A stretch of 64,000 bases of DNA from Janibacter sp. Soil728 (GTDB lineage: Bacteria; Actinomycetota; Actinomycetes; Actinomycetales; Dermatophilaceae): the NCBI RefSeq assembly GCF_001428305.1, contig NZ_LMRZ01000001.1:821525-885524 (forward strand). Direction: 5' to 3'. Under the pieces are notes generated by a model, which did no database searches, was not told where the DNA came from, and was given only the letters and a program-made list of their open reading frames with translations. This document shows positions 16,157 through 24,869 of the stretch, piece by piece. Each line of letters begins with the position of its first letter. The first letter of the stretch is position 1. A program made the translations under genes and the position numbers.

Positions 16157-17905
16157 ATGCGCAACACTCGCATGGTGTCGGCACTGGGCGCTCTGGCGCT
16201 CGGGCTGACCGGTCTCGCAGCGACGAGCAACGCCACCGCCGCGCCGACCGCAGACACCGCAGACACGACCAAGACCGCATCCTCGAACGGCGGCAACACC
16301 CATTACGTGGTCCTCGCCGACCGTGGCTCCAGCGCCAAGGCCCTCGCCAAGCGACTGCAGGCGAAGGGAGCGACCGTCACCTCGGTCAACGAGGCCGTCG
16401 GCATGGTGACCGTGACCTCGAGCGATGCCAACTTCGCCACCTCGGCCCGGGCGATGAAGGGCGTCTTCGGCGCCGCTGACGAGGGCGTCGTCGGCCGCTC
16501 ACCGCAGAAGGCCAAGCGTGACGAGACCGAGCGTCCCCGGATGGCGGGCAAGCAGGCCGCGACAGCCCCCACCAAGGGCCCCAAGGGCATGAGCAAGAAC
16601 CGCGCTGCGGATCCCCTGGACGACAAGCTCTGGGGCATGGACATGATCAACGCGGGTGCCGCGCACGTGGCCGAGTCAGGTGACAAGCGTGTCAAGGTCG
16701 GGATCATGGACACGGGCGTCGACGCCAGTCACCCGGACATCGCGCCCAACTTCGACCACAAGCTCTCGCGCAACTTCACGACGGACATCCCCGAGATCGA
16801 CGGAGAGTGCGAGGTCGAGTCGTGCATCGACCCGGCCGACGTCGACCAGGGTGGCCACGGCACTCACGTGGCCGGCACGGTTGCTGCGGCCAAGAACGGC
16901 CTCGGCGTCTCCGGCGTCGCCCCGGACGTGTCGCTCGTCAACGTGCGAGCCGGTCAGGACTCGGGCTACTTCTTCGTCGGCCCGACCGTCAACGCCCTGA
17001 CCTACTCGGCCGACTCGGGCCTGGACGTGGTCAACATGAGCTTCTACGTCGACCCATGGGCCTACTACTGCGAGGGCGGGGCCCCCGAGGACAGCCCGGA
17101 GGAGGCTGCCGAGCAGGACATGATCATCGAGTCGATGTCCCGCGCTCTGCGCTACGCCCACTCCAAGGACGTGACCCTGGTCGGTGCGCTTGGCAACGCG
17201 GCGACCGACCTGGCGAACCCGGGGACGGATACCTCCAGCCCGAATTACCCGGAGGGCAACGCCCACCCCCGCACGCTCGACAACGCGAGCTGCATGGACC
17301 TGCCGGTCGAGGGCCCGAATGTCATCGGCGTCTCGTCGGTCGGCCCGAGCGAGCGCAAGGCGTACTACTCCAACTACACGACGGAGCCGACGTCCGGCGA
17401 GATCGAGGTGAGCGCTCCGGGTGGCGACGCCTATGACTACCCGAACGCCAGCGGACCGAACCCGTCCAGCATGGTTCTCTCCTCCGTCCCGGAGGAGGTC
17501 GTCAAGGCCGAGGGATCGGTCGACGAGGACGGCAACATCACCCCGGCCGGAGAGGGCTGGGTCTTCAAGGACTGCGCAAAGATCAAGGGCACGGTGGAGT
17601 GCGGGTACTACGAGTACTACCAAGGCACCTCGATGGCTTCACCGCACGCGGCCGGGGTCTCCGCGCTGATCGTCTCCGCCCACGGCAACAACAACGGTCA
17701 CACGGGCTTTGGTCTCAACGCGGACACCACCCAGCAGATCCTCATGGACTCTGCACGCAACAAGCCCTGCCCGGAGCCGCGCCTCTACGACTACCCGGCA
17801 CCCATCCCGGCCGGGTACAACGCGGAGTGCGTCGGTGACGACGACTTCAACGGCTTCTACGGCGACGGCATCATCGATGCCCAGGCCGCGGTCGCCAAGA
17901 AGTAG
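16157..17905 (+). CDS. Secreted subtilisin-like serine protease (S8 family)
   Basis: The 582-aa preproprotein starts at ATG 16157 after GGGAGGAAA. A signal peptide (MRNTRMVSALGALALGL..., cleavage near ATA-A 28-30) precedes an I9-like propeptide beginning HYVVLADRGSSAKALAKRL. The catalytic triad is visible: Asp in VGIMDTGVDASHPD (about 184), His in GGHGTHVAGTV (about 235) and Ser in GTSMASPHAAGVSAL (about 491). The oxyanion Asn is in ALGNAATD. Cysteines (CEVESC, CMD, DCAKIKGTVEC) could form disulfides outside the cell. It is a single-gene unit ending at palindrome 17922-17949 and a terminator. The substrate is unknown. Confidence 0.95.
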   Translation: MRNTRMVSALGALALGLTGLAATSNATAAPTADTADTTKTASSNGGNTHYVVLADRGSSAKALAKRLQAKGATVTSVNEAVGMVTVTSSDANFATSARAMKGVFGAADEGVVGRSPQKAKRDETERPRMAGKQAATAPTKGPKGMSKNRAADPLDDKLWGMDMINAGAAHVAESGDKRVKVGIMDTGVDASHPDIAPNFDHKLSRNFTTDIPEIDGECEVESCIDPADVDQGGHGTHVAGTVAAAKNGLGVSGVAPDVSLVNVRAGQDSGYFFVGPTVNALTYSADSGLDVVNMSFYVDPWAYYCEGGAPEDSPEEAAEQDMIIESMSRALRYAHSKDVTLVGALGNAATDLANPGTDTSSPNYPEGNAHPRTLDNASCMDLPVEGPNVIGVSSVGPSERKAYYSNYTTEPTSGEIEVSAPGGDAYDYPNASGPNPSSMVLSSVPEEVVKAEGSVDEDGNITPAGEGWVFKDCAKIKGTVECGYYEYYQGTSMASPHAAGVSALIVSAHGNNNGHTGFGLNADTTQQILMDSARNKPCPEPRLYDYPAPIPAGYNAECVGDDDFNGFYGDGIIDAQAAVAKK

Positions 17906-17921
17906 CTCTGATCGCCTCTGA

Positions 17922-17949
17922 CTGTGCATTGCCCTAGGGCAATGCACAG
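17922..17949. repeat. 28-bp perfect palindrome with GCATTGCC core
   Basis: The palindrome has half-site CTGTGCATTGCCCT and central CTAG. The same GCATTGCC...GGCAATGC core occurs twice at 31670-31744 with different outer arms that still pair. It lies 16 bases after the protease stop and just before a second, ordinary terminator hairpin. Confidence 0.85.
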
Positions 17950-17955
17950 GTTGGG

Positions 17956-17995
17956 CGAAGGGGGCCGGTCACCGCACGGTGACCGGCCCCCTTCG
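17956..17995. terminator. Bidirectional terminator hairpin
   Basis: Arms CGAAGGGGGCCGGTCACCG (17956-17974) and its exact complement (17977-17995) flank a CA loop. It lies between the convergent protease gene and the metal-receptor-like gene. The outer stem is the recurrent word in inverted pair. Confidence 0.85.
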
Positions 17996-18003
17996 TCATG
18001 CCC

Positions 18004-18759
18004 TCACGCGGAGAGCGTCTCGTGTGCCTCGACCATCGCCGGCCCGTACCAGGTGAGCAGCCGCCCGCTGATCAGCCGGGTCGGCACCCGGTCGAAGGCC
18101 TCCGGACCGTCGTCGGCCGTGAACTCGTAGGGCTCGTCGGGCAGCAGGACGAGGTCGAGGTCGGGGCGGTCGAGGTCCGCGAGGTCGACGTGCGGGTACC
18201 GGTCACTCGGGTCGGCGTCGGGTCCGGCGAGGACATTGCTCCAGCCGAGGCGGGCGAGCAGGTCGGTCGTGTAGGTGCGCGGGCCGACGGCCATCCACGG
18301 GTCGCGCCAGATCGGGACGGCCACCCGGCCACGAGGCGCCGCGGGGGGAGCGGACCACAGCTCGTCGGCGCGCTCCAGCCAGTCCGGGGTCGTGACACCC
18401 AGCGCCTCGACGAAGAGGCGGCGCATCGCGACCAACGACGTCGGCACGTCCTCGATGCCGGTGACCCACACGGCGACCCCCTGCTCTCGCAGCCGCCGCA
18501 CGTCGAGCTCGCGGTTCTCCTCCTTGTTGGCCACGACGAGGTCGGGGGAGAGGCTGCGGATCGCGGCGAGGTTCGGGTTCTTGGTCCCGCGCACCCGGGC
18601 GACGTCGAGGTCGGCCGGGTGGGTGCACCAGTCGGTGGCCCCGACGAGGACGTCGGGGCAGCTCGCGGCAATGGCCTCGGTGAGGCTCGGGACCAGCGAG
18701 ACCACTCGCTGGGGGGCGAAGGGGAGGTCGACGGGCGCGCCGAGATCGTCGAGGAGCAT
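18004..18759 (-). CDS. Cobalamin/metal-receptor-like periplasmic-binding-fold protein (BtuF-like, no signal peptide)
   Basis: The 251-aa protein has the helical-backbone receptor fold: PQRVVSLVPSLTEAIAA, then LVGATDWCTHP, VRGTKNPNLAAIRSLSPDLVVANKEENR and a C-terminal lobe with DLLARLGWSNV. This is the pattern of BtuF/FepB-type proteins. It lacks a signal peptide or lipobox at the start used (ATG 18757-18759), unlike transport receptors, so it may act inside the cell. It overlaps the upstream DUF202 gene by an ATGA junction. The B12-dependent IcmF lies two genes upstream on the same strand, which makes a cobalamin link plausible but unproven. Confidence 0.75.
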   Translation of the reverse strand: MLLDDLGAPVDLPFAPQRVVSLVPSLTEAIAASCPDVLVGATDWCTHPADLDVARVRGTKNPNLAAIRSLSPDLVVANKEENRELDVRRLREQGVAVWVTGIEDVPTSLVAMRRLFVEALGVTTPDWLERADELWSAPPAAPRGRVAVPIWRDPWMAVGPRTYTTDLLARLGWSNVLAGPDADPSDRYPHVDLADLDRPDLDLVLLPDEPYEFTADDGPEAFDRVPTRLISGRLLTWYGPAMVEAHETLSA

Positions 18760-19085
18760 CAGGACACCGTCACGGCCAGCGCGAGGAGCTCGGTCAGGGC
18801 CATGGCCCCCACGGCCAACGCGAGGGCGAAGGGAGCCCGACCGTCACGTCGTCGTGACGGCTCGACCGGGGCCGTGGCATACCGCTGCCGGCCCAGGACG
18901 AAGGCGGTGCCCGCCAGGGCCAGGGTGGCGAGCAGGATGACCACGGCCGCCGGGCCCAGCGTCTCCCCGGAGTGGCGGGCGATGATCGCGGCGCCCCCGG
19001 CGCTGGCCAGCGCGGTGCGCTGCCAGGACAGGGCGGTGCGCTCCGGCTGGGCTCCGTGGGGGGCGGACGAGGCGAGCTCGCTCAC
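18759..19085 (-). CDS. DUF202 small membrane protein
   Basis: The 108-aa protein has the DUF202 signature PERTALSWQRTALASAGGAAIIARHSG and three hydrophobic segments (about 24-40, 46-63, 86-105). GTG 19083-19085 was chosen; it lies 7 bases after the stop of the other DUF202 gene, and its own stop overlaps the BtuF-like start. The pairing of a YidH-like and a shorter DUF202 protein is common in actinobacteria. Function is unknown. Confidence 0.8.
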   Translation of the reverse strand: MSELASSAPHGAQPERTALSWQRTALASAGGAAIIARHSGETLGPAAVVILLATLALAGTAFVLGRQRYATAPVEPSRRRDGRAPFALALAVGAMALTELLALAVTVS

Positions 19086-19092
19086 ACGATCC

Positions 19093-19458
19093 TCACGAAC
19101 CCGCGACGACGACGGCCAGGACCGCGGCCGCCACCAGGACGGCACCGGTGATCACGGCCGCGGCCACCCCGAGCGAAGGGAGCGACTCACCCCGACGCAT
19201 GGCCCGCTCGGCCATCGCCCACCTGAGGAAGGCGAGCACCGGACAGATGGCGCCGAGGACGAGCAGTATGGCCGCCAACCCCCGGGTGAAGCCGTCGGGC
19301 ACCCCCAGGTCGAGGACGTCGACAGCCACACCTGCGGCGAGCAGGGCCAAGGTCGTGCGCAGCCACGCGAGGAAGGTGCGCTCGTTGGCGAGGGAGAAGC
19401 GGTAGTCCGGGTCCTCCCCTTCGCCATAGACCTGGGCTGGCCAACGATCGGTGCTCAC
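19093..19458 (-). CDS. YidH-family (DUF202) membrane protein
   Basis: The 121-aa protein carries DYRFSLANERTFLAWLRTTLALLAAGVAV, the classical YidH/DUF202 motif, and three predicted membrane helices (about 33-52, 62-80, 97-118). It starts at GTG 19456-19458. It lies 18 bases after the icmF stop and 7 bases before the second DUF202 gene, so the four genes icmF-DUF202-DUF202-BtuF-like may form one transcript. Function is unknown. Confidence 0.85.
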   Translation of the reverse strand: MSTDRWPAQVYGEGEDPDYRFSLANERTFLAWLRTTLALLAAGVAVDVLDLGVPDGFTRGLAAILLVLGAICPVLAFLRWAMAERAMRRGESLPSLGVAAAVITGAVLVAAAVLAVVVAGS

Positions 19459-19476
19459 GCGGCCACGCTAGCCGTG

Positions 19477-22400
19477 TCAGACATTGCGCCGGTACTGACC
19501 ACCGACCTCGAAGAAGGCATCGGTCACCTGCTGCAGGCTGCACACACGTGCGGCGTCCATGAGGACCTCGAAGACATTGGCGTCAGTCGTCGCGGCCTCC
19601 TTCAGGCGCACGATCGCCTGCTCGGCCTCCTCGCGGTGGGTCTCCTGGTAGGAGCGCACCCGCTGCAGCTGCGAGACCTTCTCGTCCTCGGTGGCGCGGG
19701 CCAGCTCGATCTCGTCGGGCTCTCCCTTCGCGCCGTCCTCACGCAGGAAGGTGTTGACGCCGATGATCGGCACGGAGCCGTCGTGCTTGCCGTGCTCGTA
19801 GAGCATCGACTCGTCCTGGATCTTGCCGCGCTGGTAGCCGGTCTCCATCGCGCCGAGGACTCCGCCGCGGTCGTTGATCCGGTCGAACTCGGTGAGGACG
19901 GCCTCCTCGACGAGATCGGTGAGCTCGTCGATGATGTAGCTGCCCTGCAGGGGGTTCTCGTTCATCGACAGGCCCCACTCGCGGGTGATGATCAGCTGGA
20001 TCGCGAGGGCGCGTCGCACCGACTCCGTCGACGGCGTGGTGACGGCCTCGTCGTAGGCGTTGGTGTGCAGGCTGTTGGCGTTGTCGTAGAGCGCGTTGAG
20101 CGCCTGCAGCGTGGTGCGGATGTCGTTGAAGTCCATCTCCTGCGCGTGCAGCGACCGGCCAGAGGTCTGGATGTGGTACTTCAGCTTCTGGCTGCGGTCG
20201 TTGGCGCCGTACTTCTCCTTCATCGCCACGGCCCAGATGCGGCGAGCGACGCGGCCCAGGACCGAGTACTCCGGGTCCATCCCGGAGGAGAAGAAGAAGG
20301 ACAGGTTGGGCGCGAAGTCGTTGATGTCCATGCCGCGCGCGAGGTAGGCCTCGACATAAGTGAAGCCGTTGGCCAGGGTGAAGGCGAGCTGGCTGATGGG
20401 GTTGGCCCCCGCCTCGGCGATGTGATAGCCGGAGATGCTCACCGAGTAGAAGTTGCGCACCCCCCGCTCGATGAACCACTCCTGGATGTCGGCCATCATC
20501 CGCAGCGAGAACTCGGTGGAGAAGAGGCAGGTGTTCTGCCCCTGGTCCTCCTTGAGGATGTCCGCCTGGACCGTGCCGCGCACGTTCTGCAGGGCGTGAC
20601 CGCGCAGCTCCTCGGCCTCGGCGCCGGAGGGCTCACGGCCCTCGCGCTCGCGGAAGGCGTCGACCTGCTGGTCGATCGCGGTGTTGAGGAAGAAGGCCAG
20701 GACCGTCGGCGCGGGTCCGTTGATCGTCATCGAGACGCTGGTCGTCGGCGAGAGCAGGTCGAAGCCGGAGTACAGCGCCTTCATGTCGTCGAGGGTCGCG
20801 ACTGAGACGCCGGAGGTGCCGACCTTGCCGTAGATGTCGGGGCGCTCGCCCGGGTCGCGACCGTAGAGGGTCACCGAGTCGAAGGCCGTGGACAGGCGGG
20901 TGGCCGGCTGCCCCTCGGACAGCAGCTTGAAGCGACGGTTGGTGCGGAAGGGGTCGCCCTCCCCGGCGAACATGCGCGCCGGGTCCTCGTTGTCACGCTT
21001 GAAGGGGAAGACCCCGGCGGTGTACGGGAAGGAGCCCGGCAGGTTCTCCGAGCGCCAGTAGGTGACGAGGTCGCCGTGGTCGGTGTGCTTGGGCAGGGCG
21101 ACGCGCGGGATCTTGTTGCCCGACAGCGACTGCTTGGTGAGCTTGGTGTGCAGCTCCTTGCCGCGGATGGTGACGACCTGCTCGTCGCCGGCGTAGGACT
21201 CGACGATCGTGGGCCAGTGCTCGATCTGCTCGGACACCTCGGTCGGCAGCTCCTTGCGCGCGGCCTCGAGAAGCTCGTCGACGCCGTGGCCGTCCTTGCC
21301 CGCTGCGGTCAGCTCGTCGTCGACGGCAGCCAGGCGTTGCACGCGGCGGGCTCCCTCGGCGAGCTGCTGGGTGCGGGAGTGGTAGCCACGCACGGTGTCG
21401 GTGATCTCCGCGAGGTAGCGCACGCGGGTGGCGGGGACGATCTGACCGAAGCGGGTGGAGTACTTGGTGTCGACGCGCGGGATCTGCCCCTCGTCGACGC
21501 TCAGACCCTTGTCGACGAGCAGGTCGAGCAGGTGCTGGTAGAGCGCGGTGACGCCGTCGTCGTTGAAGGTCGCGGCCGAGGTGCCGAAGACCGGCATCTC
21601 CTCGGGGCGCTTGCCGAAGGCCTCCTGGTTGCGCACGAGCTGGCGGGCGACGTCGCGCAGCGCGTCGGCCGCACCGCGGCGCTCGAACTTGTTGATCGCG
21701 ACGACCTCGGCGAAGTCGAGCATGTCGATCTTTTCCAGCTGGCTGGCCGCGCCGAACTCAGGTGTCATGACGTACATCGGCACGTCGACGTAGGGGACGA
21801 TCGCGGCGTCGCCCTGGCCGATGCCGGGGGTCTCGATGACGACCAGGTCGTAGCCCGCGGCCTTGGTGATGTCGATGACCGTCTGCATCGCCTCGGGGAC
21901 CTCGCGGTCACCACGGGTGGCCAGCGAGCGGAAGAAGACGGGGGAGACGCCTCCCGTGCTCTCGCCGAGGGAGTTCATCCGGATGCGGTCGCCGAGGAGG
22001 GCGCCGCCCCCCTTGCGTCGCGTGGGGTCGACGGCGATGACCGCGATGCGCAGCTTGTCCTGCTGGTCGACGCGGAAGCGGCGCACGAGCTCGTCGGTCA
22101 GTGAGGACTTGCCGGAGCCACCGGTCCCGGTGAGACCCAGGACCGGGGCGTGGGAGGCCTTGGCCGCCTGCGCGATGCCGGCGAGGAAGGTCTCGTCGAG
22201 GTGGCCGAGCTCGGCGCCCGAGATGGCGCGGGCGATCGCGGCGCGATCACCGGCGAGGACGGCGTCGAGGGAGACCGGTGCGGTCTCCCACACGTCGGTG
22301 TCGCAGTCGGCGATGAGGGTGTTGATCATGCCGGGCAGCCCGAGCCGCTGGCCGTCCTCGGGGGAGAAGATCCTCACCCCGGCCTCGCGCAGCCGGGTGA

Positions 22401-22731
22401 TCTCCTCGGGCACGATGACCCCGCCGCCGCCACCGAAGACCTTGACGTGGCCCGCGCCCTGCTCGCGCAGCAGCTGGGTGAGGTACTCGAAGTACTCGAC
22501 GTGTCCGCCCTGGTAGGAGGAGACGGCGACACCCTGCACGTCCTCGTCGATCGCCGCGTCGACGACCTCCTGGACGGAGCGGTTGTGCCCGAGGTGGATG
22601 ACCTCGGCGCCCTGGCTCTGCATGATCCGACGCATGATGTTGATCGAGGCGTCGTGACCGTCGAACAGCGCTGATGCCGTGACGAATCGGACCGGATGGG
22701 TCGGGGAGTGCAGCTGCGGAGCCTGGGTCAT
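19477..22731 (-). CDS. icmF: Fused isobutyryl-CoA mutase (IcmF), coenzyme-B12 dependent
   Basis: The 1084-aa protein joins three parts. Residues 1-150 are a B12-binding domain with DGHDASINI (24-32) and SSYQGG (71-76). Residues about 165-420 are a MeaB-like G-protein chaperone with P-loop GLTGTGGSGKSSL (199-211) and VAVDPTRRKGGGALLGDRIRM. The mutase TIM barrel starts around 560 with SENLPGSFPYTAGVFPF. It interconverts isobutyryl-CoA and n-butyryl-CoA, linking valine and fatty-acid metabolism, and some relatives act on isovaleryl- or pivalyl-CoA. ATG 22729-22731 follows GAGGTAGG. The upstream gene is a MarR regulator, and a candidate box lies between them at 22776-22789. Confidence 0.95.
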   Translation of the reverse strand: MTQAPQLHSPTHPVRFVTASALFDGHDASINIMRRIMQSQGAEVIHLGHNRSVQEVVDAAIDEDVQGVAVSSYQGGHVEYFEYLTQLLREQGAGHVKVFGGGGGVIVPEEITRLREAGVRIFSPEDGQRLGLPGMINTLIADCDTDVWETAPVSLDAVLAGDRAAIARAISGAELGHLDETFLAGIAQAAKASHAPVLGLTGTGGSGKSSLTDELVRRFRVDQQDKLRIAVIAVDPTRRKGGGALLGDRIRMNSLGESTGGVSPVFFRSLATRGDREVPEAMQTVIDITKAAGYDLVVIETPGIGQGDAAIVPYVDVPMYVMTPEFGAASQLEKIDMLDFAEVVAINKFERRGAADALRDVARQLVRNQEAFGKRPEEMPVFGTSAATFNDDGVTALYQHLLDLLVDKGLSVDEGQIPRVDTKYSTRFGQIVPATRVRYLAEITDTVRGYHSRTQQLAEGARRVQRLAAVDDELTAAGKDGHGVDELLEAARKELPTEVSEQIEHWPTIVESYAGDEQVVTIRGKELHTKLTKQSLSGNKIPRVALPKHTDHGDLVTYWRSENLPGSFPYTAGVFPFKRDNEDPARMFAGEGDPFRTNRRFKLLSEGQPATRLSTAFDSVTLYGRDPGERPDIYGKVGTSGVSVATLDDMKALYSGFDLLSPTTSVSMTINGPAPTVLAFFLNTAIDQQVDAFREREGREPSGAEAEELRGHALQNVRGTVQADILKEDQGQNTCLFSTEFSLRMMADIQEWFIERGVRNFYSVSISGYHIAEAGANPISQLAFTLANGFTYVEAYLARGMDINDFAPNLSFFFSSGMDPEYSVLGRVARRIWAVAMKEKYGANDRSQKLKYHIQTSGRSLHAQEMDFNDIRTTLQALNALYDNANSLHTNAYDEAVTTPSTESVRRALAIQLIITREWGLSMNENPLQGSYIIDELTDLVEEAVLTEFDRINDRGGVLGAMETGYQRGKIQDESMLYEHGKHDGSVPIIGVNTFLREDGAKGEPDEIELARATEDEKVSQLQRVRSYQETHREEAEQAIVRLKEAATTDANVFEVLMDAARVCSLQQVTDAFFEVGGQYRRNV

Positions 22732-22775
22732 GGCCTACCTCGTCGTCGAAGTGCGGTGGGGTTCTCGGAGCAATG

Positions 22776-22789
22776 CTAGGACATCCAAG
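22776..22789. promoter_or_regulatory. Candidate MarR box upstream of icmF
   Basis: CTAGGACATCCAAG shares TAGGAC-TCC with the palindrome TAGGACGTCCTA in front of the marR gene. It lies 45 bases before the icmF start. Shared sites would couple control of both genes to the MarR protein. Confidence 0.5.
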
Positions 22790-22792
22790 TAA

Positions 22793-23305
22793 TTACGCGC
22801 CAGTCACGTCATCCACGACATCGCCATGCGTCGCCCGCAGGGCGGACATCAGCCGGGTGGCGTCGCGGACCTGCGTGGCGTCCAGGCCGGGGGAGGAGAA
22901 GACCTGCTCGTTGAGGTCGCGGGTGGCGCGCTCGACCAGCTCCTCGCCGGCTGCCGTGAGCGAGGCGAGGACGACGCGACGATCGGACTCTCGGCGCAGC
23001 CGCTCGACGAGTCCCTGGGTCTCGAGCCGGGCCACGGCGCTCGTCACGCTCGTCGCGTGGACCTGCAGCAGGGAGCCGAGGCGGCTCATCGGCATCGACC
23101 GCTGCCGGCTGAAGGCGAGCAGCCGCAGGATCTCGTAGCGGGCGAAGGTCAGGCCGTGGGGACGCAGGGTCGCCTCGACGCGCTCGTGGAGCAGCTGCTG
23201 GGCGCGCACGACGGACGTCACCAGTGCCATGCCGTCGGCAGCGTCGGGCCAGCCGTGCGAGATCCACTGGGCACGAGCTGCGGCAATGGGGTCACGGTCG
23301 GTCAT
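22793..23305 (-). CDS. MarR-family transcriptional regulator
   Basis: The 170-aa winged-helix protein contains HGLTFARYEILRLLAFS (helix 1-2), the recognition region MSRLGSLLQVHATSVTSAVARLETQGLVERL and the wing RESDRRVVLASLTAAG. ATG 23303-23305 has no good Shine-Dalgarno and follows closely a possible -10 TACAAT (minus strand 23312-23317), suggesting a leaderless mRNA. The palindrome TAGGACGTCCTA at 23316-23327 overlaps that box, so it is probably autoregulated. It lies directly upstream of icmF on the same strand and is divergent from sodA. The ligand is unknown; an acyl-CoA is plausible. Confidence 0.9.
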   Translation of the reverse strand: MTDRDPIAAARAQWISHGWPDAADGMALVTSVVRAQQLLHERVEATLRPHGLTFARYEILRLLAFSRQRSMPMSRLGSLLQVHATSVTSAVARLETQGLVERLRRESDRRVVLASLTAAGEELVERATRDLNEQVFSSPGLDATQVRDATRLMSALRATHGDVVDDVTGA

Positions 23306-23315
23306 GGGGAGATTG

Positions 23316-23327
23316 TAGGACGTCCTA
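23316..23327. promoter_or_regulatory. Palindrome at the marR promoter, candidate MarR operator
   Basis: TAGGACGTCCTA is a perfect 12-bp palindrome 11 bases before the marR start. It touches a TACAAT -10 element. The related half-site at 22776-22789 lies in front of icmF. Confidence 0.6.
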
Positions 23328-23427
23328 GGAATGGCGGCCGTCCCATGTGAGGGTGACCTTTCATGGACCGTGTCGTCGCGTCGTGGAAGGGTAGGAGGTG
23401 CACAACACTCGCAATCACGGAGGTTTC

Positions 23428-24024
23428 ATGTACACCCTTCCCGACCTCTCCTACGACTACGGAGCCCTCGAGCCCGCCATGAGCGGCGAGATCCTCGAGC
23501 TGCACCACGACAAGCACCACGCCGCCTACGTCAAGGGCGCCAACGACACGCTGGAGAAGCTGGCCGACGCCCGCGACAAGGACCAGCTCGGTGGCCTCGT
23601 CGGCCTCGAGAAGACCTTGGCCTTCAACGTCTCCGGTCACGTCCTGCACTCGATCTTCTGGGAGAACCTCTCCCCGGATGGTGGCGACAAGCCGGATGGC
23701 GCCCTCGGCACTGCGATCGACGAGCACTTCGGCACCTTCGACAAGTTCCGCGCGCAGCTGACCGCCGCGACGCAGACCACGCAGGGCTCGGGCTGGGGCG
23801 TCCTCGCCTGGGAGCCCCTCGGCCAGCGCCTGCTCGTCACGCAGGTCTACGACCACCACGGCAACGTGGCCACGGGCATGACGCCGCTCCTGGCCTTCGA
23901 CGCCTGGGAGCACGCGTACTACCTGCAGTACAAGAACGTGAAGCCGGACTACATCGAGAAGCTCTGGGACATCGTCAACTGGAACGACGTCTCCGCGCGC
24001 CTCGAGGCCGCCAAGAAGGCCTGA
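23428..24024 (+). CDS. sodA: Superoxide dismutase (Fe/Mn type)
   Basis: The 198-aa cytoplasmic enzyme removes superoxide. Metal ligands are the His of [12 protein letters not shown] (His26), the His of [12 protein letters not shown] (His74 or His77 region) and the Asp/His of [13 protein letters not shown]. Whether it prefers Mn or Fe cannot be told with confidence; [13 protein letters not shown] and DHHGN are compatible with either. ATG 23428 follows CGGAGG; an in-frame ATG-like start ten codons upstream has no ribosome site. A bidirectional hairpin follows. Confidence 0.96.
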   Translation: MYTLPDLSYDYGALEPAMSGEILELHHDKHHAAYVKGANDTLEKLADARDKDQLGGLVGLEKTLAFNVSGHVLHSIFWENLSPDGGDKPDGALGTAIDEHFGTFDKFRAQLTAATQTTQGSGWGVLAWEPLGQRLLVTQVYDHHGNVATGMTPLLAFDAWEHAYYLQYKNVKPDYIEKLWDIVNWNDVSARLEAAKKA

Positions 24025-24034
24025 GCACGGCAGG

Positions 24035-24072
24035 GAAGGGAGGGACTCACCAGCTGGTGGGTCCCTCCCTTC
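24035..24072. terminator. Bidirectional terminator between sodA and the fluoride channel genes
   Basis: Arms GAAGGGAGGGAC-TCACC and GGTGG-GTCCCTCCCTTC pair with one mismatch around AGCT. It is followed by GTCATG as in the other hairpins of this family. Confidence 0.8.
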
Positions 24073-24084
24073 GTCATGTGGCGG

Positions 24085-24441
24085 CTAGGCCGTGACCGCC
24101 CAGCCGAGGGACACCAGCACGACCCCGAGCACGAGATTGAGGCCGAGGTCGGCGAGCGCGTGGCGGGTACGCCCCGTCCGGGCCGCAGAGGCGACCTCGA
24201 CCGCGTGCGTGGCGAAGGTCGTGTAGGCACCGCAGAAGCCCACCCCGACGAGCGGCAGCAGCCAGCCCGGCCCCGTGCCGGAGGCGTGCCCGGCCACGAG
24301 GCCCAGGAGCAGCGAACCGGTCGCGTTGACCGTCAGGACCCCGCCCGCAGCGGTGGCGCCGCGGGTGCGGAGGACACTCACGACGAGGTGTCGGGACAGT
24401 GCCCCGAGCGCGGCGCCCAGCGCGACGAGGAGCGCGGTCAC
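24085..24441 (-). CDS. crcB: Fluoride channel subunit FluC/CrcB (second of a pair)
   Basis: The 118-aa membrane protein has four hydrophobic segments. The family motifs are VLTVNATGSLLLGLVAG and GVGFCGAYTTFATHAVE, the latter corresponding to the GFxGxxTTFSTF region lining the fluoride pore. It exports fluoride passively. The GTG start (24439-24441) overlaps the stop of the upstream crcB paralogue by GTGA, so the two are co-translated and probably form a hetero-dual-topology pair, as in many Gram-positive bacteria. Confidence 0.93.
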   Translation of the reverse strand: MTALLVALGAALGALSRHLVVSVLRTRGATAAGGVLTVNATGSLLLGLVAGHASGTGPGWLLPLVGVGFCGAYTTFATHAVEVASAARTGRTRHALADLGLNLVLGVVLVSLGWAVTA

Positions 24442-24869
24442 AGCTCCTCCTTCGCCACGACGTCGTCAGCGACGGCATCGCCGTGCCAGAGACGGTCACC
24501 GACCGCGAGACCCAGCATGGCGGCGCCCACCCCGAGGCCGAGGGTCGCCACGAGGTAGCCGAGGAGCCCGAGCAGGCCCTCGCCGGCCAGGCCGTGCGCG
24601 TCCAGGGCAAAGCTGGAGTAGGTCGTCCAGCCACCGAGCAGCCCCACCGTGAGGAAGGGACGGACGAGCGAGTGGGGCGAGCTGCGGGCCAGCCAGGCGA
24701 CGACAAGGCCCATGGCGAGGGCCCCGGTGAGATTGACGAGCAGGGTTGCCCAGACGGCACCCGACGCGAAGGATGCGACGCCCCACCGCCCCAGCGACCC
24801 GATGGCCCCGCCGGCCGCAACGGCGGCGAGGGTGCCCCCTTCGCCCAGCTGCGGAGGGGCCGAGCTCAC
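24438..24869 (-). CDS. crcB: Fluoride channel subunit FluC/CrcB (first of a pair)
   Basis: The 143-aa protein has four membrane segments with GAIGSLGRWGVASF, WATLLVNLTGALAMGLVVAWLA and TVGLLGGWTTYSSFALDAHGL. The last corresponds to the TTFSTF fluoride-pore motif with Tyr in place of Phe. A charged tail (AVADDVVAKEEL) follows. GTG 24867-24869 overlaps the aminotransferase stop, and its stop overlaps the next crcB. All three genes are therefore translationally coupled, though no functional link between fluoride export and the aminotransferase is evident. No fluoride riboswitch was recognised. Confidence 0.9.
   Translation of the reverse strand: MSSAPPQLGEGGTLAAVAAGGAIGSLGRWGVASFASGAVWATLLVNLTGALAMGLVVAWLARSSPHSLVRPFLTVGLLGGWTTYSSFALDAHGLAGEGLLGLLGYLVATLGLGVGAAMLGLAVGDRLWHGDAVADDVVAKEEL

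Noticed and set aside
22732-22792. Cobalamin riboswitch upstream of icmF.
   Set aside because: Only 61 bases separate marR and icmF, too short for a B12 riboswitch, and no B12-box-like sequence was seen.
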